A stretch of 64,000 nt of DNA from Methylocella tundrae (GTDB lineage Bacteria > Pseudomonadota > Alphaproteobacteria > Rhizobiales > Beijerinckiaceae): the NCBI RefSeq assembly GCF_901905185.1, contig NZ_CABFMQ020000001.1, positions 435,001 to 499,000 on the forward strand, read 5' to 3'. The notes below the pieces were generated by a model that searched no databases, had not been told where the DNA came from, and saw only the letters and a list, made by a program, of their open reading frames with translations. Of this stretch, positions 31,408 through 41,688 are shown in pieces. Position numbers and translations under genes: made by a program. The first letter of the stretch is position 1, and the number at the start of each line of letters is the position of its first letter.

Positions 31408-31656
31408 TCTTGCACGGAAACTCCGTCGTCGCCCTTGGCGTGACCACGGCGCGCGAAGTGCTCGGCCGTCCGGTAACGCTCTCACGCCAGCGCGCCGAAC
31501 TCATGCGCCTCGCTGGAGGGCGCGCCGCGGTGGCGACCATTCACCCTTCCGGGGTGCTTCGGATGCGTCATGAAGGCGCGCGCGCAAGCGTTCAAAGGGC
31601 TCGTCGACGATCTTAGAGAGGCGAGGCGCATCACCGGGAACCTCTCTCCGAAATGA
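31408..31656 (+). pseudogene. Remnant of UdgX-type uracil-DNA glycosylase C-terminus
   Basis: Immediately after ackA one frame reads LLHGNSVVALGVTTAREVLGR, then AVATIHPSGVLRMRHEGARA. After a single frameshift near 31585 it continues AFKGLVDDLREARRI to a TGA at 31654. HPSxxLR near the C-terminus and the preceding VALGVTTA strand are hallmarks of family 4/UdgX uracil-DNA glycosylases. The N-terminal domain, including the Fe-S cysteines, is absent, so this is a decayed 3' end. Confidence 0.65.
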
Positions 31657-31670
31657 ATCGCGTAATTCAA

Positions 31671-31964
31671 TCATCCGAATTTGAAAAGTACGCCGAAGCC
31701 GCCGCGCGGATAGCTCCAGGTGATCTCGCCGGTCGGCTCGAGAAGGATGCGGCAGGTGCCGCACTCGAGGCAGCCATCGGCGACGATTTCCACCTGCCCG
31801 ACATCGTTTTGCGCATAGCAGCCAGCGGGACATACTTTCGTCATCGCCAGCAAATTCTTCGAGGGCGTTGTATGCGGTTCGATCGAAATATGGGGCTTGC
31901 CGGCATCGACAATGTAGCGATTTTGATAAAGCTTCTCTTCAACGCGCACGGTTTCATTGGACAT
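31671..31964 (-). CDS. fixX: Ferredoxin-like protein FixX
   Basis: 97 residues, usual for FixX. Cysteine pattern: VCPAGCY near residue 45, then [12 protein letters not shown], typical of the ferredoxin that docks on FixC. It is the last gene of the fixABCX set, and transfers electrons in the flavin-based bifurcating complex that supplies low-potential reductant to nitrogenase. It lies 68 bases downstream of fixC. Confidence 0.95.
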   Translation of the reverse strand: MSNETVRVEEKLYQNRYIVDAGKPHISIEPHTTPSKNLLAMTKVCPAGCYAQNDVGQVEIVADGCLECGTCRILLEPTGEITWSYPRGGFGVLFKFG

Positions 31965-32032
31965 GATTCTTCTCCGCTCACTGAATTTCAGAGCATGATG
32001 CCCGTAAGTGTATCTGCTCTCCCGTCAGTTCC

Positions 32033-33340
32033 TTAGCGCCAGGCGCGCGCTAATCTGAAGGCGTCGCCGAAAAGCCCCCTTAATGTCCGCTGTTTGACGA
32101 AGGCGCGGATGGATGCGTTCTCCTTTTCGACCTTTGGCGAGCCGTCAACGCGCAGGAAACTGTCCATCGCTTTCGACACAAGCTGCGGATAGGTCAGGAA
32201 GAAGTTCTTCGAGTTGGTATGCAGGAGCGCAGGCATATCCTTGTATTTCTTGAGGTCCTTCATGACGAAACTGTTGTCGAGCAGGCTCTTGTAGAGAGAG
32301 AGGTTTTGCTTCGTCATCGGATCGCGGCGGGACTTGACCTGGAAGATCGCCTCGCCAGCGAGACGGCCTGACGTCATGGCGAGGTTCGAGCCTTCGCGAT
32401 GGATCGCGTTGTTCAATTGCGCCGCGTCGCCGACTACGACCCAGCCGTCGCCAAAGAGCTCGGGGATGGCTTTGTAGCCTCCTTCGGGAATAAGATGCGC
32501 GGCATATTCCTTCACCTCGGAGCCCTGGATCAGCGGCGCGACCGAAGGATGCCTCTTGAACGCTTCGAGCAGCCCATAAGGAGTCTCGCCTTTCTCCGCG
32601 AAATCGGAGACGAGGCAGCCAATTCCGATCGAAAGGCATTCCTTGTTGGTGTAGATGAATCCCATGCCGGTCATGCCATTGGAGATCGAGCCAACCGCCT
32701 CGATCACGACGCCTTCGTCGCCCTTGAGGTTGAAGCGCGCCTCGATCGTCTCCTGCGGCAGGAAGTGCATCTCCTTGACGGCAAGCGCGACATGATCTGG
32801 CTTCGGCGTTTGCCTGAGACCCGCGCGGGCGCCGAGCAGGCCGCTGACGCCTTCGGCGAGAACCACGACGTCGGCGAAGATGGTGTCGCCGTCACGGTCC
32901 GTGCGCACGCCGATGACCTTGCCATAGGCGTCGCTGACGAGTTGGGTGACGGTCGTCTCGCAGATGACGAGCGCGCCTTGCGCCTGCACCTGCTTCGAGA
33001 ACCAGCGGTCGAACTGCGAGCGGATGATGGTGTAGCGGTTCGGCTTTTCTTCGTTGAAGTCGTCCGAGCGGTGATGCATGCCGGTGTGTGAACGCTCCGA
33101 CATCATCCAGAAACGCTGCTCTATCAGATGCCTCTCAAGCGGCGCGTCCTCGCGAAACTCTGGCACGATCTTCTCGAGCATCTCGGAATAGAGGATCGCG
33201 CCCTGCACGTTCTTCGAGCCGGGATATTCACCCCGTTCGAGCTGCAGCACCTTCAGTCCGCGCGAGGCCATGGTGTGCGCGGCGGCGTTGCCGGCCATGC
33301 CGGCCCCGATGACGATTGCGTCGAATTTTTCCTCGATCAT
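32033..33340 (-). CDS. fixC: FixC, flavoprotein-quinone oxidoreductase
   Basis: 435 residues. The FAD-binding loop [20 protein letters not shown] and [10 protein letters not shown] open the protein, homologous to ETF:quinone oxidoreductase. The later GDAAQLNN block binds FAD. FixC reduces quinone with one electron branch while FixX receives the low-potential one. It sits between fixB (19 bases) and fixX. Confidence 0.97.
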   Translation of the reverse strand: MIEEKFDAIVIGAGMAGNAAAHTMASRGLKVLQLERGEYPGSKNVQGAILYSEMLEKIVPEFREDAPLERHLIEQRFWMMSERSHTGMHHRSDDFNEEKPNRYTIIRSQFDRWFSKQVQAQGALVICETTVTQLVSDAYGKVIGVRTDRDGDTIFADVVVLAEGVSGLLGARAGLRQTPKPDHVALAVKEMHFLPQETIEARFNLKGDEGVVIEAVGSISNGMTGMGFIYTNKECLSIGIGCLVSDFAEKGETPYGLLEAFKRHPSVAPLIQGSEVKEYAAHLIPEGGYKAIPELFGDGWVVVGDAAQLNNAIHREGSNLAMTSGRLAGEAIFQVKSRRDPMTKQNLSLYKSLLDNSFVMKDLKKYKDMPALLHTNSKNFFLTYPQLVSKAMDSFLRVDGSPKVEKENASIRAFVKQRTLRGLFGDAFRLARAWR

Positions 33341-33359
33341 CTCAAACTCTCCTCAGGGC

Positions 33360-34463
33360 TCAGCCTGCTAGCCGGTCTCGGCCATGCGGCGACAGGCGCT
33401 TCCGGAAGGCTTCGGTGAGAGCCGGCAACAGCCGGATGGCGTCGGTGACGATGCCAAGATGAGCGAAGCCGAAGATGGGCGCGTCCTTGTCCGTGTTGAT
33501 CGCGACGATGCAGTCAGCGCCCTCGACGCCGACGCGATGCTGGATCGCGCCTGAGATTCCGGCCGCGATGTAGAGTTTTGGGCGGATCGTCTTGCCGGTT
33601 TGCCCGATCTGCCGGTCCGATCCGATCCAGCCTTTCTGCACGAGCGGCCGCGAACCGCCGAATTCGGCGCCGAGGACGCTCGCGAGATTGCGCACGAGCT
33701 GAAAATTCTCGGCGCTTTGCAGGCCAAGGCCGCCGGCGACGACAATGTCGGCGTAAGCGAGATTGGACTTGGCGCTATCGCGGTCGGGGATGAATTTCAG
33801 GATCTTGGTGAGGATCTTGTCTTCGTCGAGATCAGGCTTGAACTCGATGATCCGTCCCTGGCGGCCTTCGAGGCGCTCCGGCATGGCCATCACGCGGGGC
33901 CGCACCGTCGCCATCTGGGGACGATAGTTCAGCGTGTAGATGGTGCACAGAAGTGAGCCGCCAAAGGTTGGGCGCGTCGCGGCCAGCGAGCCGTCGGCGT
34001 CAACCGCGAGCTCGGTGCAATCGGCGGTGAGGCCGGTCAGCAGCGTCGTCGCAACAGAGCCTGCGAGATCGCGCCCGAGCGTCGTCGCTCCAAGCAATAG
34101 AATCTCAGGCTTATGCGCGTTGACGAGTTGCGTCATTGCTTGCGAATAGGGCTCGTTACGATAGTCGGAGAGGATCTCATCCTCGACCAGGTAGGCGAGG
34201 TCGGCGCCATAGGCGAAGGTCTCCTGCGCCGCCTGTCTCGTCGCCCCTCCAGGCGCTCCGACAATGACCGAGGCGAGTTCCACGCCAAGCTTGTCGGCGA
34301 GCTTGCGGCCTTCGCCGAGAAGTTCGAAGGAAACCGGATGTACGGCGCCGCGCTCGATCTCGATGAACACCCAGACGTGTTTGTAGCCCCGGAAATGCTC
34401 CGGGAGCTCTTTCTTCATGGAGGCCCGGCTCGGGGCCGCCGGGGCTGCGGGCTTGTCGGACAT
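33360..34463 (-). CDS. fixB: FixB, electron transfer flavoprotein alpha subunit
   Basis: 367 residues. The N-terminal ETF domain ([28 protein letters not shown]) is followed by [13 protein letters not shown]. The FAD-binding C-terminal domain has [20 protein letters not shown]-like [11 protein letters not shown], and [25 protein letters not shown]. It pairs with FixA to bind the bifurcating FAD. It is separated from fixA by ten bases. Confidence 0.97.
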   Translation of the reverse strand: MSDKPAAPAAPSRASMKKELPEHFRGYKHVWVFIEIERGAVHPVSFELLGEGRKLADKLGVELASVIVGAPGGATRQAAQETFAYGADLAYLVEDEILSDYRNEPYSQAMTQLVNAHKPEILLLGATTLGRDLAGSVATTLLTGLTADCTELAVDADGSLAATRPTFGGSLLCTIYTLNYRPQMATVRPRVMAMPERLEGRQGRIIEFKPDLDEDKILTKILKFIPDRDSAKSNLAYADIVVAGGLGLQSAENFQLVRNLASVLGAEFGGSRPLVQKGWIGSDRQIGQTGKTIRPKLYIAAGISGAIQHRVGVEGADCIVAINTDKDAPIFGFAHLGIVTDAIRLLPALTEAFRKRLSPHGRDRLAG

Positions 34464-34473
34464 GGCGATCTCC

Positions 34474-35325
34474 TCAGTATCCAGCGGCCGATTTTGCGAG
34501 ATCCTGTTCGAGCGCCGGCTGCCTTTCGAACAAGGTCTTGATGAGGCTCTCGGCGTCCTGCGAGGCGGAGTCGCCGGGTTTGACGAGAATGGCGCGCTCC
34601 GAGCGCGGCGGCGGCGCGAAGACTTTTTTGACGACGGTCGGCGATCCCTTGAGCCCGCATTTCGTCGGGTCTTCGATTCCTGCGTCCTTGGCGCTCCAGG
34701 TTATGATTTCCGCGCGCGCCGCCCGCAGCGCATCCTTCATCGCGCCGCGCCGGACTTCGTTCGAGCCCTCAAGCATGGTGATGAGGCAGGGCAGCCTGGT
34801 TTTGAGAAGCTGCACGCCGCCTTCCGAGCGGCGTTCGACGACGACTTCGCGCCGATCCGGATCGCATTCGGAGATCCTGGCGACATAGGTGAGCTGGAGG
34901 AGGCTGAGGCGCTTTGCGATGCCGGGCCCGACCTGCGCCGTGTCACCGTCGATCGTCTGCTTGCCTGCGAATACGATGTCCGGGGCGCCGAACATGTCGC
35001 TGATCTTGCCGATCGTCTGCGCCAGCGCATAGCTCGTCGCCAGCGTGTCCGATCCGGCGAAGAGGCGGTCGGTCAGGAGCACGGCGCGGTCCGCGCCGAT
35101 GGCGAGCGCCTTGCGCAGCGATTCCGATGCCATCGGAGGCCCCATGGTGAGCACGGTGACTTCCCCGCCATGCTTCTCCCGGAGCCGCAACGCCTCTTCG
35201 AGCGAAAATAGATCATATGGATTAATGATCGTCGGCACGCCCTGGCGCATGATGGTCTGTGTCACCGGATTGATCCGGATCTGAGCGCTGTCCGGCACCT
35301 GCTTGATGCAGACGAGGATATGCAT
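34474..35325 (-). CDS. fixA: FixA, electron transfer flavoprotein beta subunit
   Basis: 283 residues. ETF beta pattern: [20 protein letters not shown], then [16 protein letters not shown] and [23 protein letters not shown] is the flavin/AMP loop. It forms a heterodimer with FixB and accepts NADH electrons. It begins the fixABCX group and follows nifW by 21 bases in the same unit. Confidence 0.97.
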   Translation of the reverse strand: MHILVCIKQVPDSAQIRINPVTQTIMRQGVPTIINPYDLFSLEEALRLREKHGGEVTVLTMGPPMASESLRKALAIGADRAVLLTDRLFAGSDTLATSYALAQTIGKISDMFGAPDIVFAGKQTIDGDTAQVGPGIAKRLSLLQLTYVARISECDPDRREVVVERRSEGGVQLLKTRLPCLITMLEGSNEVRRGAMKDALRAARAEIITWSAKDAGIEDPTKCGLKGSPTVVKKVFAPPPRSERAILVKPGDSASQDAESLIKTLFERQPALEQDLAKSAAGY

Positions 35326-35346
35326 GATCTAATTCCTCCAAATCGT

Positions 35347-35706
35347 TCAAAGAGACCCTGAACGCTCCATGTCCGGTGAGCCGACGACCAGCGTGCTCAA
35401 AGGCACGAAAGGCTTTTTCGGCTCTTCCTTGGGTTTGACGGCGTCCTTCAGCACCTTGAAGACGCGCTGCTCGATTGGCGATGACTCCACGAAATCGCGG
35501 TAGGCGTTTTCGAGAAAGGCGCGGCAGGCCAGCCAGACCTCGTCGTCGGTGCCGACGCCCGATTCACTGTGATAAAGATACTCTCCCATTCGACGCAGGA
35601 TATGAAGGCGAGCGACGCGCAAGACCGCGGGATCGTAGCTGACGCCCAATGCGTCGAAGAAATCCTCGGCGGATGAGAGTTTACGTAGTTGGTCGAGAGC
35701 GTTCAT
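35347..35706 (-). CDS. nifW: Nitrogenase-stabilising/protective protein NifW
   Basis: 119 residues. [17 protein letters not shown] and [14 protein letters not shown] are the NifW signature, with [16 protein letters not shown]. NifW interacts with MoFe-protein maturation and protects it from oxygen in some diazotrophs. Its start overlaps the cysE stop by four bases, which implies coupling. Confidence 0.96.
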   Translation of the reverse strand: MNALDQLRKLSSAEDFFDALGVSYDPAVLRVARLHILRRMGEYLYHSESGVGTDDEVWLACRAFLENAYRDFVESSPIEQRVFKVLKDAVKPKEEPKKPFVPLSTLVVGSPDMERSGSL

Positions 35707-36458
35707 AGCGCCTGATCCTCCTTAGATTGCATATGAGCCTTATCGGCCAAACCACCGCCGACGCGTTGTTGCAGATGTCCGAGACGCGCCTCCAGAAATC
35801 CGATGCGGTCGATCAAAATCGCCATGGCGTCGGCGACCGGATCGGGAATCAGATGATGCTCGAGATCAATGCGGCCGTCCGGCCTCAACCGTCTGTGTGA
35901 CTTGCGAACCAGTCTGCCGGGGATGCCGACGATGGTCGCCTCGGGCGCGATATCCTCGATGATGACGGAATTGGCGCCGATCCGCGCATTGCGTCCGATC
36001 GTGATGTCGCCGAGGATTTTGGCTCCCGCGCCGACGAGCACGCCGTTTTCAACGGTCGGGTGCCGCTTGCCCGCGGACCAGGAGGAGCCGCCGAGCGTTA
36101 CGCCATGATAGAGGGTGACGTCGTCGCCGACGATCGCCGTCTCGCCGATAACAACTCCCGCGCCATGATCAATGAAGAACCGTTCGCCGATGACGGCGCC
36201 TGGATGAATATCGACATTGGTCAGAAAGCGCGCCAAAAAAGAGAGGCTGCGCGCAAGGAATTTGTAGTTTCCGGTCCAAAGGCGATGTGCGAGCCGATGC
36301 CAGATGATGGCGTGAACGCCGGGATAAAGCAGAGCGACTTCGAATGTGTTGCGCGCGGCGGGATCGCGTTGATGCACGCAAGTGATATCCTGCCGGATCA
36401 TGCGCCTCAGGTCTTTTGACGCGCGGCCTTCTGTCGTCGTCAAACTCACGGCGCTCAT
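35703..36458 (-). CDS. cysE: Serine O-acetyltransferase (nif-linked)
   Basis: 251 residues. The left-handed beta-helix repeats are evident ([57 protein letters not shown]). A helical N-terminal domain includes HRLAHRLW. Acetylserine feeds cysteine synthesis, which NifS consumes for Fe-S cluster sulfur, so a dedicated copy in the nif unit is reasonable. It overlaps nifV and nifW by four bases each. Confidence 0.94.
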   Translation of the reverse strand: MSAVSLTTTEGRASKDLRRMIRQDITCVHQRDPAARNTFEVALLYPGVHAIIWHRLAHRLWTGNYKFLARSLSFLARFLTNVDIHPGAVIGERFFIDHGAGVVIGETAIVGDDVTLYHGVTLGGSSWSAGKRHPTVENGVLVGAGAKILGDITIGRNARIGANSVIIEDIAPEATIVGIPGRLVRKSHRRLRPDGRIDLEHHLIPDPVADAMAILIDRIGFLEARLGHLQQRVGGGLADKAHMQSKEDQAL

Positions 36459-37639
36459 GCTGACGCTCCCGTCACAGTGATTCTCGTCGACGCCCGTCGC
36501 GATCCGCTGCGAACCTCTTCAACGAGCCCTGCAACATCCCCGCGCCCGAGCGGCCGATGCCTGAGGAGCGCATGGCGTTTTGCCAGCATCAACACCTCGG
36601 CCGCCTGTTCGCGATCGAGATCGAGGCTGAGCTCAGCGCAAAGCCCGGTGATCGCGGACAGACCCGAATGCTTGCCGATCACGACCTTGTTTTGCCGCCC
36701 GAGAGTCGCCGGGTCGATGCCTTGATAGGCGCGGGCGTCCTTCATGAGCGCCGCGACGTGAATGCCCGATTCATGCGTGAAAATGTCGGCGCCGACAATC
36801 GCTTTGGCGCGTCCGATCGGTCGGTTGGCGGCATGCGCGACGAGGCGCGCGAGGGCCCGCAAACGGAGCGGATTGATTGCGCTGCATCCAGCGACCGCGC
36901 GCCCAAGCGCCATCGCGACCTCTTCGAGCGCTGCATTGCCTGCGCGTTCGCCAAGGCCGAGTACTGTCACGCTGGCGTGGCTCGCTCCGGCGCGCAACGC
37001 CGCGAGTGTGTTGGCTGTGGCGAGGCCGAGGTCGTCGTGACCATGAAATTCAACAGCGACATCCGTCTCCTCGCGCACGCGGCGCACAGCGTCGAATGTC
37101 GTGAATGGATCGAGGACGCCCATCGTATCGGCAAAGCGCAATCGGCTCGCGCCTTCCGACGCCGCGGCGCGCGCAATGCGGCCGATGTCGCGCGGGTCCG
37201 CGCGCGAAGAATCCTCGCCGCCGAGGGCGACGGTGAGGCCGCGGCCGATGGCGTGGCCGACGACAGCGCGCACGCGCGACACGATGTCTTCCACATCCGC
37301 GCCAAGCTTGACTTTCATCTGCAGGCGCGACATCGGCGCGGAGATATTCACATGGCTGACGCCCGCCGAAATAGCGGCGTCGACGTCCCCTTTTGTCAGA
37401 CGGCACCAGGCGACGACCCGGCAAGGCAAGCCATCCGCGGCGACGGCGGCGATGGCGTCGATTTCGTCTGCGCCCATCGCGGGCGTGCCGGCCTCAATCT
37501 CGTCGACGCCAGCCGCCGCCAGCTCTCGTGCGATCGCCAGCTTTTCGCGCGCGGAGAAGGCGACGCCAGGCGCCTGTTCGCCGTCGCGCAAGGTTGTGTC
37601 ATTGATGGAGATGCGGGGATGATCGCCAGACATCGTCAT
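36455..37639 (-). CDS. nifV: Homocitrate synthase NifV
   Basis: 394 residues. [18 protein letters not shown] is the DRE-TIM metallolyase start, [14 protein letters not shown] residues follow ([16 protein letters not shown]), [12 protein letters not shown] holds the metal-binding His residues, and [16 protein letters not shown] is the typical NifV/LeuA motif. It condenses 2-oxoglutarate and acetyl-CoA into homocitrate, the organic ligand of FeMo-co. It is 3 bases downstream of nifS. Confidence 0.95.
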   Translation of the reverse strand: MTMSGDHPRISINDTTLRDGEQAPGVAFSAREKLAIARELAAAGVDEIEAGTPAMGADEIDAIAAVAADGLPCRVVAWCRLTKGDVDAAISAGVSHVNISAPMSRLQMKVKLGADVEDIVSRVRAVVGHAIGRGLTVALGGEDSSRADPRDIGRIARAAASEGASRLRFADTMGVLDPFTTFDAVRRVREETDVAVEFHGHDDLGLATANTLAALRAGASHASVTVLGLGERAGNAALEEVAMALGRAVAGCSAINPLRLRALARLVAHAANRPIGRAKAIVGADIFTHESGIHVAALMKDARAYQGIDPATLGRQNKVVIGKHSGLSAITGLCAELSLDLDREQAAEVLMLAKRHALLRHRPLGRGDVAGLVEEVRSGSRRASTRITVTGASA

Positions 37640-37642
37640 GCC

Positions 37643-38845
37643 TCACGCATACTGTGGCTTGAATTCGGATGTTTCCTTGCCGCCCTCAGCCCCGAAAGGC
37701 GAAAGCGCGCGCAGCTTCTCGATGATCCCAGGCATCACCTCAATCACGCGCTCGACGTCCTCGGCGCTGTTGTCGCGCGACAAAGAGAACCGGATCGCGC
37801 CATGCGCGGCGGTGACGGGGATGCTCATCGCCAGCAGGACATGGCTCGGCTCAATCGAGCCTGACGTGCAGGCGGACCCTGAGGAAGCAGCGATCCCGGC
37901 GCGGTTCAGATGCAGAAGAATGGCTTCGGCTTCCACATATTCGAACGCGATATTGGATGTATTGGGCAGACGATCGTGCGGGTCGCCGTTGACGAAGCAA
38001 TGGGGCACGCTCTGCACAATCGCCTTTTCGAGGCGGTCGCGCAGATCCTTCACGCGGCCCTGTTCATCCGCGAGGCGCAGGATCGCGAGTTCGGCCGCCT
38101 TGCCGAGGGCGATGACGCCCGGGATATTCTCGGTGCCGGCGCGACGGCCGCGCTCCTGGTGGCCGCCGCGAAGGAGCGGCTTGAAACGGGCGCCACGCTT
38201 GACATAGAGCGCCCCAACTCCCTTCGGCGCATGCAGCTTGTGGCCAGAAAGCGACAGCATATCGATGGCGCTATCCTTGAGGGAAACGGGGACCTTGCCG
38301 ACCGCCTGCACCGCGTCGGTATGGAACAGCGCGCCAACGCCTTTGGCCAGTTCAGCGAGGCCTTCGACGGGAACGATCGTGCCGGTCTCATTGTTGGCCC
38401 ACATGATCGATACGAGCGCAACCTTGTCTGATAGAGCAGCGCGATAAGCGTCGAGATCAAGACGTCCGAGACGATCGACGCCGATATAATGAACCTTGGC
38501 GCGCCCTGTCTTTTCGAGATGCTGACAAAGCTGAAGCACCGATGGATGTTCCACCTGGCTCGTCACGATTTCGTCGCGGCCGGGCAGCGCCTCGATGGCT
38601 GAAAGAATCGCGGTCGTGTTGCTTTCGGTTCCGCCGGACGTATAGACGATTTCGTGGTCGTGGGCGGCGCCGAGCAGCTCCTGTAGCTGCTTGCGCGCGG
38701 TCTTGAGCGCGCCGCCGACGCTGGCGCCGAACGCATGGGCCGACGACGCATTGCCGAATTGTTCGGTAAAGAACGGCAACATCGTTTCGACCACGGCGGG
38801 ATCGACGCGGGTGGTTGCATTGTTGTCGAGATAGACCGCTTTCAT
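37643..38845 (-). CDS. nifS: Cysteine desulfurase NifS
   Basis: 400 residues. VYLDNNATTRVDPAVVE starts the protein, VEHPSVL follows, the Schiff-base lysine is in SLSGHKLHAPKG, and the catalytic persulfide cysteine is in SSGSACTSGSIEPS. It delivers sulfur for nitrogenase Fe-S clusters with NifU. It is tightly packed between nifU (10 bases) and nifV. Confidence 0.97.
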   Translation of the reverse strand: MKAVYLDNNATTRVDPAVVETMLPFFTEQFGNASSAHAFGASVGGALKTARKQLQELLGAAHDHEIVYTSGGTESNTTAILSAIEALPGRDEIVTSQVEHPSVLQLCQHLEKTGRAKVHYIGVDRLGRLDLDAYRAALSDKVALVSIMWANNETGTIVPVEGLAELAKGVGALFHTDAVQAVGKVPVSLKDSAIDMLSLSGHKLHAPKGVGALYVKRGARFKPLLRGGHQERGRRAGTENIPGVIALGKAAELAILRLADEQGRVKDLRDRLEKAIVQSVPHCFVNGDPHDRLPNTSNIAFEYVEAEAILLHLNRAGIAASSGSACTSGSIEPSHVLLAMSIPVTAAHGAIRFSLSRDNSAEDVERVIEVMPGIIEKLRALSPFGAEGGKETSEFKPQYA

Positions 38846-38855
38846 GGTTCTCTCC

Positions 38856-39884
38856 TCAATGTCCGGCCTTGCCGAAAGCGCCTTTGCCGACAGGAATGAC
38901 GCGCAAGGGGACGCCGAGCTTGGCCACCAGCCGCTCCTGGATTCCGGTGATCGTCGCGCTCGAAAGCTTGCAGAGGACGCACGCGCCGGACATCTTCACG
39001 AGGATGTTCGAGCCATCGACGTCGACGAGTTCGCAGTCGCCGCCGTCCTTGCGCAGGAAGGGCCGCAGTTCCTCAATCGTCTCTTCGATCAGCTTGATTC
39101 TTTGCAGGTTTGTCATTCCGGAGCTGACCAGCGGCAGTGGCGAGGGGGCCAGCGGCGAACTCTGCATGACCGCGGTTATTTCGCTTTTCGCAGGCTGGGA
39201 CGCCGCCTGCTGAGCCTTTGCCGCGACCTTGGCTCTTGCGTTGATCTCGAAGGCGATGGACGCCCTCGTTCGATAGGCGTCACGCTCAGCGATCAGCCCC
39301 TCGGCGACGAGCTCTTCGTTGACATTGGCGAGAATCTCTTCGATCTGATCAAAACATGTGAGGCAATTGCTTCCAGCCTTTGTGTAGGCCGTCACTTGCT
39401 CGATGCTCGTCAGCTTGTTCGTCTTGATCGCGCGCTTGATGACGCCTTCCTCGATGCCGAGGCATTTGCAGACGAGGGCCCCATTGTCGAGACTTTCGGC
39501 CCAGGGCTCGCCGCGATAATTGGCGATGGCGGCTTGCAGCGCCTCGTATCCCAGCACTGAGCAATGCATTTTTTCAGGCGGCAGGCCGCCGAGAAAGTTG
39601 GCGATATCCTGATTGGACAGCGTCGCCGATTCATCGAGAGTCTTGCCGATGACGAGTTCAGTCAGCGCCGACGAAGATGCGATCGCGGAGCCGCAGCCAA
39701 ACGTCTGGAATCGCGCGTCGATGATCACCTGCGTCACCGGATCGACTTTCAGCATCAGCTTCAGCGCGTCGCCGCAGGACAGTGCGCCGACTTCGCCGAC
39801 AGCGTTGGCGCCGTCAAGAACGCCGGCGTTCTTCGGATTGAAGAAGTGGTCCTTGACTTTCTCGCTGTAGTCCCACATGGCCAT
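38856..39884 (-). CDS. nifU: Fe-S cluster scaffold NifU
   Basis: 342 residues with the full three-domain NifU layout. The IscU-like N-terminus has cysteines in GALSCGDALKLML and MHCSVLGYEALQ, plus FGCGSAIASSSA. A central BFD-type 2Fe-2S domain carries VCKCLG and CLTCFDQIEE. The C-terminal Nfu domain has ILVKMSGACVLCKLSSATI with CxxC. A linker rich in Ala and Gln separates the last two. It supplies Fe4S4 clusters to NifH and NifB. Confidence 0.97.
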   Translation of the reverse strand: MAMWDYSEKVKDHFFNPKNAGVLDGANAVGEVGALSCGDALKLMLKVDPVTQVIIDARFQTFGCGSAIASSSALTELVIGKTLDESATLSNQDIANFLGGLPPEKMHCSVLGYEALQAAIANYRGEPWAESLDNGALVCKCLGIEEGVIKRAIKTNKLTSIEQVTAYTKAGSNCLTCFDQIEEILANVNEELVAEGLIAERDAYRTRASIAFEINARAKVAAKAQQAASQPAKSEITAVMQSSPLAPSPLPLVSSGMTNLQRIKLIEETIEELRPFLRKDGGDCELVDVDGSNILVKMSGACVLCKLSSATITGIQERLVAKLGVPLRVIPVGKGAFGKAGH

Positions 39885-39901
39885 TCCCCGCGCGTCGGCG
39901 C

Positions 39902-40222
39902 TCAGCTAAAGGATTTGCCGCAGGAGCAGCTGGCCGTGGCCTTCGGATTGTCGAACGTAAAGCCGGATCCTTCGAGACCCATCACGAAGTCGACCGTCGT
40001 TCCTTCGAGGTGCAGAAGGCTCGCTTCGTCGACGTAGACCTTGACGCCGTCACGCTCGACGACAATGTCGCTCGGGTTCACATCGGCGACCAGCCCCATC
40101 ATATATTTCATGCCGGCGCACCCGCCTGCCTCAACCATGATGCGAAGCCCCTCTACCGGCTGACCCGCTCCCTCGATCGCCGACCGCACCGCATTCACTG
40201 CACCGTCCGTAAGCTGGATCAT
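39902..40222 (-). CDS. hesB: nif-linked IscA/HesB-type Fe-S carrier
   Basis: 106 residues. A-type carrier features: RIMVEAGGCAGMKYMMGL near residue 26-43, DEASLLHLEGTTVDFV and the C-terminal CSCGKSF, giving three cysteines. It is the first gene of the leftward nifUSV-cysE-nifW-fixABCX unit, about 30 bases downstream of the predicted start of a sigma-54 promoter. It probably hands clusters to NifU targets. HesB-like proteins in this location also carry names such as iscN. Confidence 0.92.
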   Translation of the reverse strand: MIQLTDGAVNAVRSAIEGAGQPVEGLRIMVEAGGCAGMKYMMGLVADVNPSDIVVERDGVKVYVDEASLLHLEGTTVDFVMGLEGSGFTFDNPKATASCSCGKSFS

Positions 40223-40264
40223 GGTGGAATTCCCTTGCGTTTGCAGATGTTTCAGGCGGCGTTT

Positions 40265-40280
40265 CGCAATACGCGTGCCA
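40265..40280 (-). promoter_or_regulatory. Sigma-54 (RpoN) promoter of hesB-nifUSV-fix unit
   Basis: On the minus strand TGGCACGCGTATTGCG matches the -24/-12 consensus TGGCACR-N4-TTGC, with GG and GC separated by ten bases. Transcription would start about 30 bases before the hesB-like start codon. Confidence 0.85.
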
Positions 40281-40345
40281 TGCGCTAACGTATTGGAAAG
40301 ACTACGATTAGCGCATCGGCGGGGAAGTGTCTGAATTCAATCAAT

Positions 40346-40361
40346 TGTCGGGATTGCGACA
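40346..40361. promoter_or_regulatory. NifA upstream activator sequence
   Basis: TGT-N10-ACA with CGGGATTGCG as the spacer, 66 bases upstream of the -24 element. This is the usual NifA-binding motif and spacing. Confidence 0.8.
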
Positions 40362-40415
40362 AAGCGCATGGCCTGGAGAAAGCCGGGCATCGAAGTCCGG
40401 AAGCCGAATGGCGGG

Positions 40416-41093
40416 TCAGACCGCGCGCGATAGATCGCGGCGGATTCGGGCGAGGGAGCTTTCGCCCGATTCATCGCCAAAGCAATTATCGAAATCGCTA
40501 CATTCCTGACAGCTTGGCGCGGTGCATAGCGTGAAGCCTTCCATCTCGCAAAGCGAGCGATAGAGAAACTTCTTCCATTTCATATTGGAGGCGTTTCTCG
40601 CCGCGAGGACGGGATAGCGCTCGCTCATCAGTCGATTGAGATCGCCCCGATCGAAAAGTCCGAGATCCTGCCAGAGATGATTGTCCAGCATCGAACGGCG
40701 CGTAACAATCGCCGTGAGCCAGACGCTTTCGGGCGCGGCGTCCGCCTGATGCGAGGTCAGCAGGCCTTGCAGCTGCTCTTCTTCATCATCGAAGGGCGCT
40801 GTTTCCGGCTCCGCGCGAAGATCAATGTGAGCAGAGGCGGCGGGGAGCCAGTTGCGCGTCAATGCTTCGATCTGGGCGCGATTCAGTCCGATGGCCGCGC
40901 TGACTGAGGTCTCATGCTGGTAGGCGTCGAAAACCCCAATGGAAAGAATGCACGCGAAGACGTGAGCCGTAAACGGCGCCGCGGTGGAGCATGGCGTCGG
41001 TGCGCTGAGGAGAGAGCGATAGAGGCTGGCGGGCTCGGGCGCGGGCTGCGCCGCGGATGAGGGCGACAAGCTTTGCTCCGGCGTCGCGGCCAT
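40416..41093 (-). CDS. nifQ: Molybdenum-handling protein NifQ
   Basis: 225 residues from the ATG at 41093, which lies just after the fdxB stop; an upstream in-frame ATG at 41180 would extend it into fdxB. The C-terminal cysteine motif CTAPSCQECSDFDNCF (C-x4-C-x2-C-x5-C) is diagnostic of NifQ and binds an Fe-Mo-S cluster that donates molybdenum to cofactor assembly. The body carries LRRW-like helices (WQDLGLFDRGDLNRLM). It is the last gene of the nifHDKENX unit. Confidence 0.93.
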   Translation of the reverse strand: MAATPEQSLSPSSAAQPAPEPASLYRSLLSAPTPCSTAAPFTAHVFACILSIGVFDAYQHETSVSAAIGLNRAQIEALTRNWLPAASAHIDLRAEPETAPFDDEEEQLQGLLTSHQADAAPESVWLTAIVTRRSMLDNHLWQDLGLFDRGDLNRLMSERYPVLAARNASNMKWKKFLYRSLCEMEGFTLCTAPSCQECSDFDNCFGDESGESSLARIRRDLSRAV

Positions 41094-41098
41094 CCCGC

Positions 41099-41419
41099 TC
41101 ACGCCGGAAGAGCATCCGCCGGCACGTGAGTCTGGCAGTTCTTGGGGCAGACTCGCGAACAGGCGTTGCAGCCGATGCATGAACCGGCATGTTCCACAGC
41201 CATGATCTTTCGATTGAGGTCTCCATCGAAGTCATCGTCATCGTCCTGCGTTACGGCGCCGAGGATCTTGCCGTCTTCGTCGACGCCGTAGAGCGTCATC
41301 ACGCCCTGCGGACAAACCTTGAAGCACCGGCCGCAGCCGATGCATGTGACGGGATCGATGGCGGTGAGATAGGAAGGCGTCCAGCTCGAGCCGTCGCGGG
41401 TCTTATGCTCCGCCATCAC
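41099..41419 (-). CDS. fdxB: Nif-specific 4Fe-4S ferredoxin III (FdxB)
   Basis: 106 residues with two cluster motifs: CIGCGRCFKVCPQG and CIGCNACSRVCPKN. The insert between them is acidic (DDDDDFDGD). FdxB-type ferredoxins occur only in nif clusters and serve cofactor synthesis or electron delivery. The ATG overlaps the stop of the small upstream gene (ATGA). Confidence 0.94.
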   Translation of the reverse strand: MMAEHKTRDGSSWTPSYLTAIDPVTCIGCGRCFKVCPQGVMTLYGVDEDGKILGAVTQDDDDDFDGDLNRKIMAVEHAGSCIGCNACSRVCPKNCQTHVPADALPA

Positions 41420-41616
41420 GCTTCCTCCAGGGCCTTGAGCTTTGCGCGGGCCGCCTCGAGCGCCGCATAGGCGTCATGGGCCTGCTGAGCGACGGTCATG
41501 ATGCTGGTCCAGTTGATTGGCAGGTCCTCGGATAGATCGTGCAACGCCATCTTCATTTTCGTCGCTCTGGGCGACAGTTTCTTGATCTCGGCCTTCACTT
41601 CTTCGATGGAGCTCAC
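41416..41616 (-). CDS. DUF683/CCE_0567-family small nif protein
   Basis: 66 residues, almost wholly helical: EEVKAEIKKLSPRATKMKMALHDLSEDLP, then a second helix with AYAALEAARAKLKALEE. Members form a helical hairpin and are nearly always found after nifX. Function is unknown. It overlaps fdxB by four bases. Confidence 0.9.
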   Translation of the reverse strand: MSSIEEVKAEIKKLSPRATKMKMALHDLSEDLPINWTSIMTVAQQAHDAYAALEAARAKLKALEEA

Positions 41617-41688
41617 GGCTTCCTCCTTCGATTGCTCACATGTTCTCCAAGGCGGCGAACGCCTTGGAGAACACGCGTCAAACGGGCT

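Noticed and set aside
36557..37864. A 435-codon open frame on the plus strand opposite nifV
   Set aside because: Arg/Asp-rich composition typical of antisense frames; it runs across the nifV-nifS junction without any family signature.
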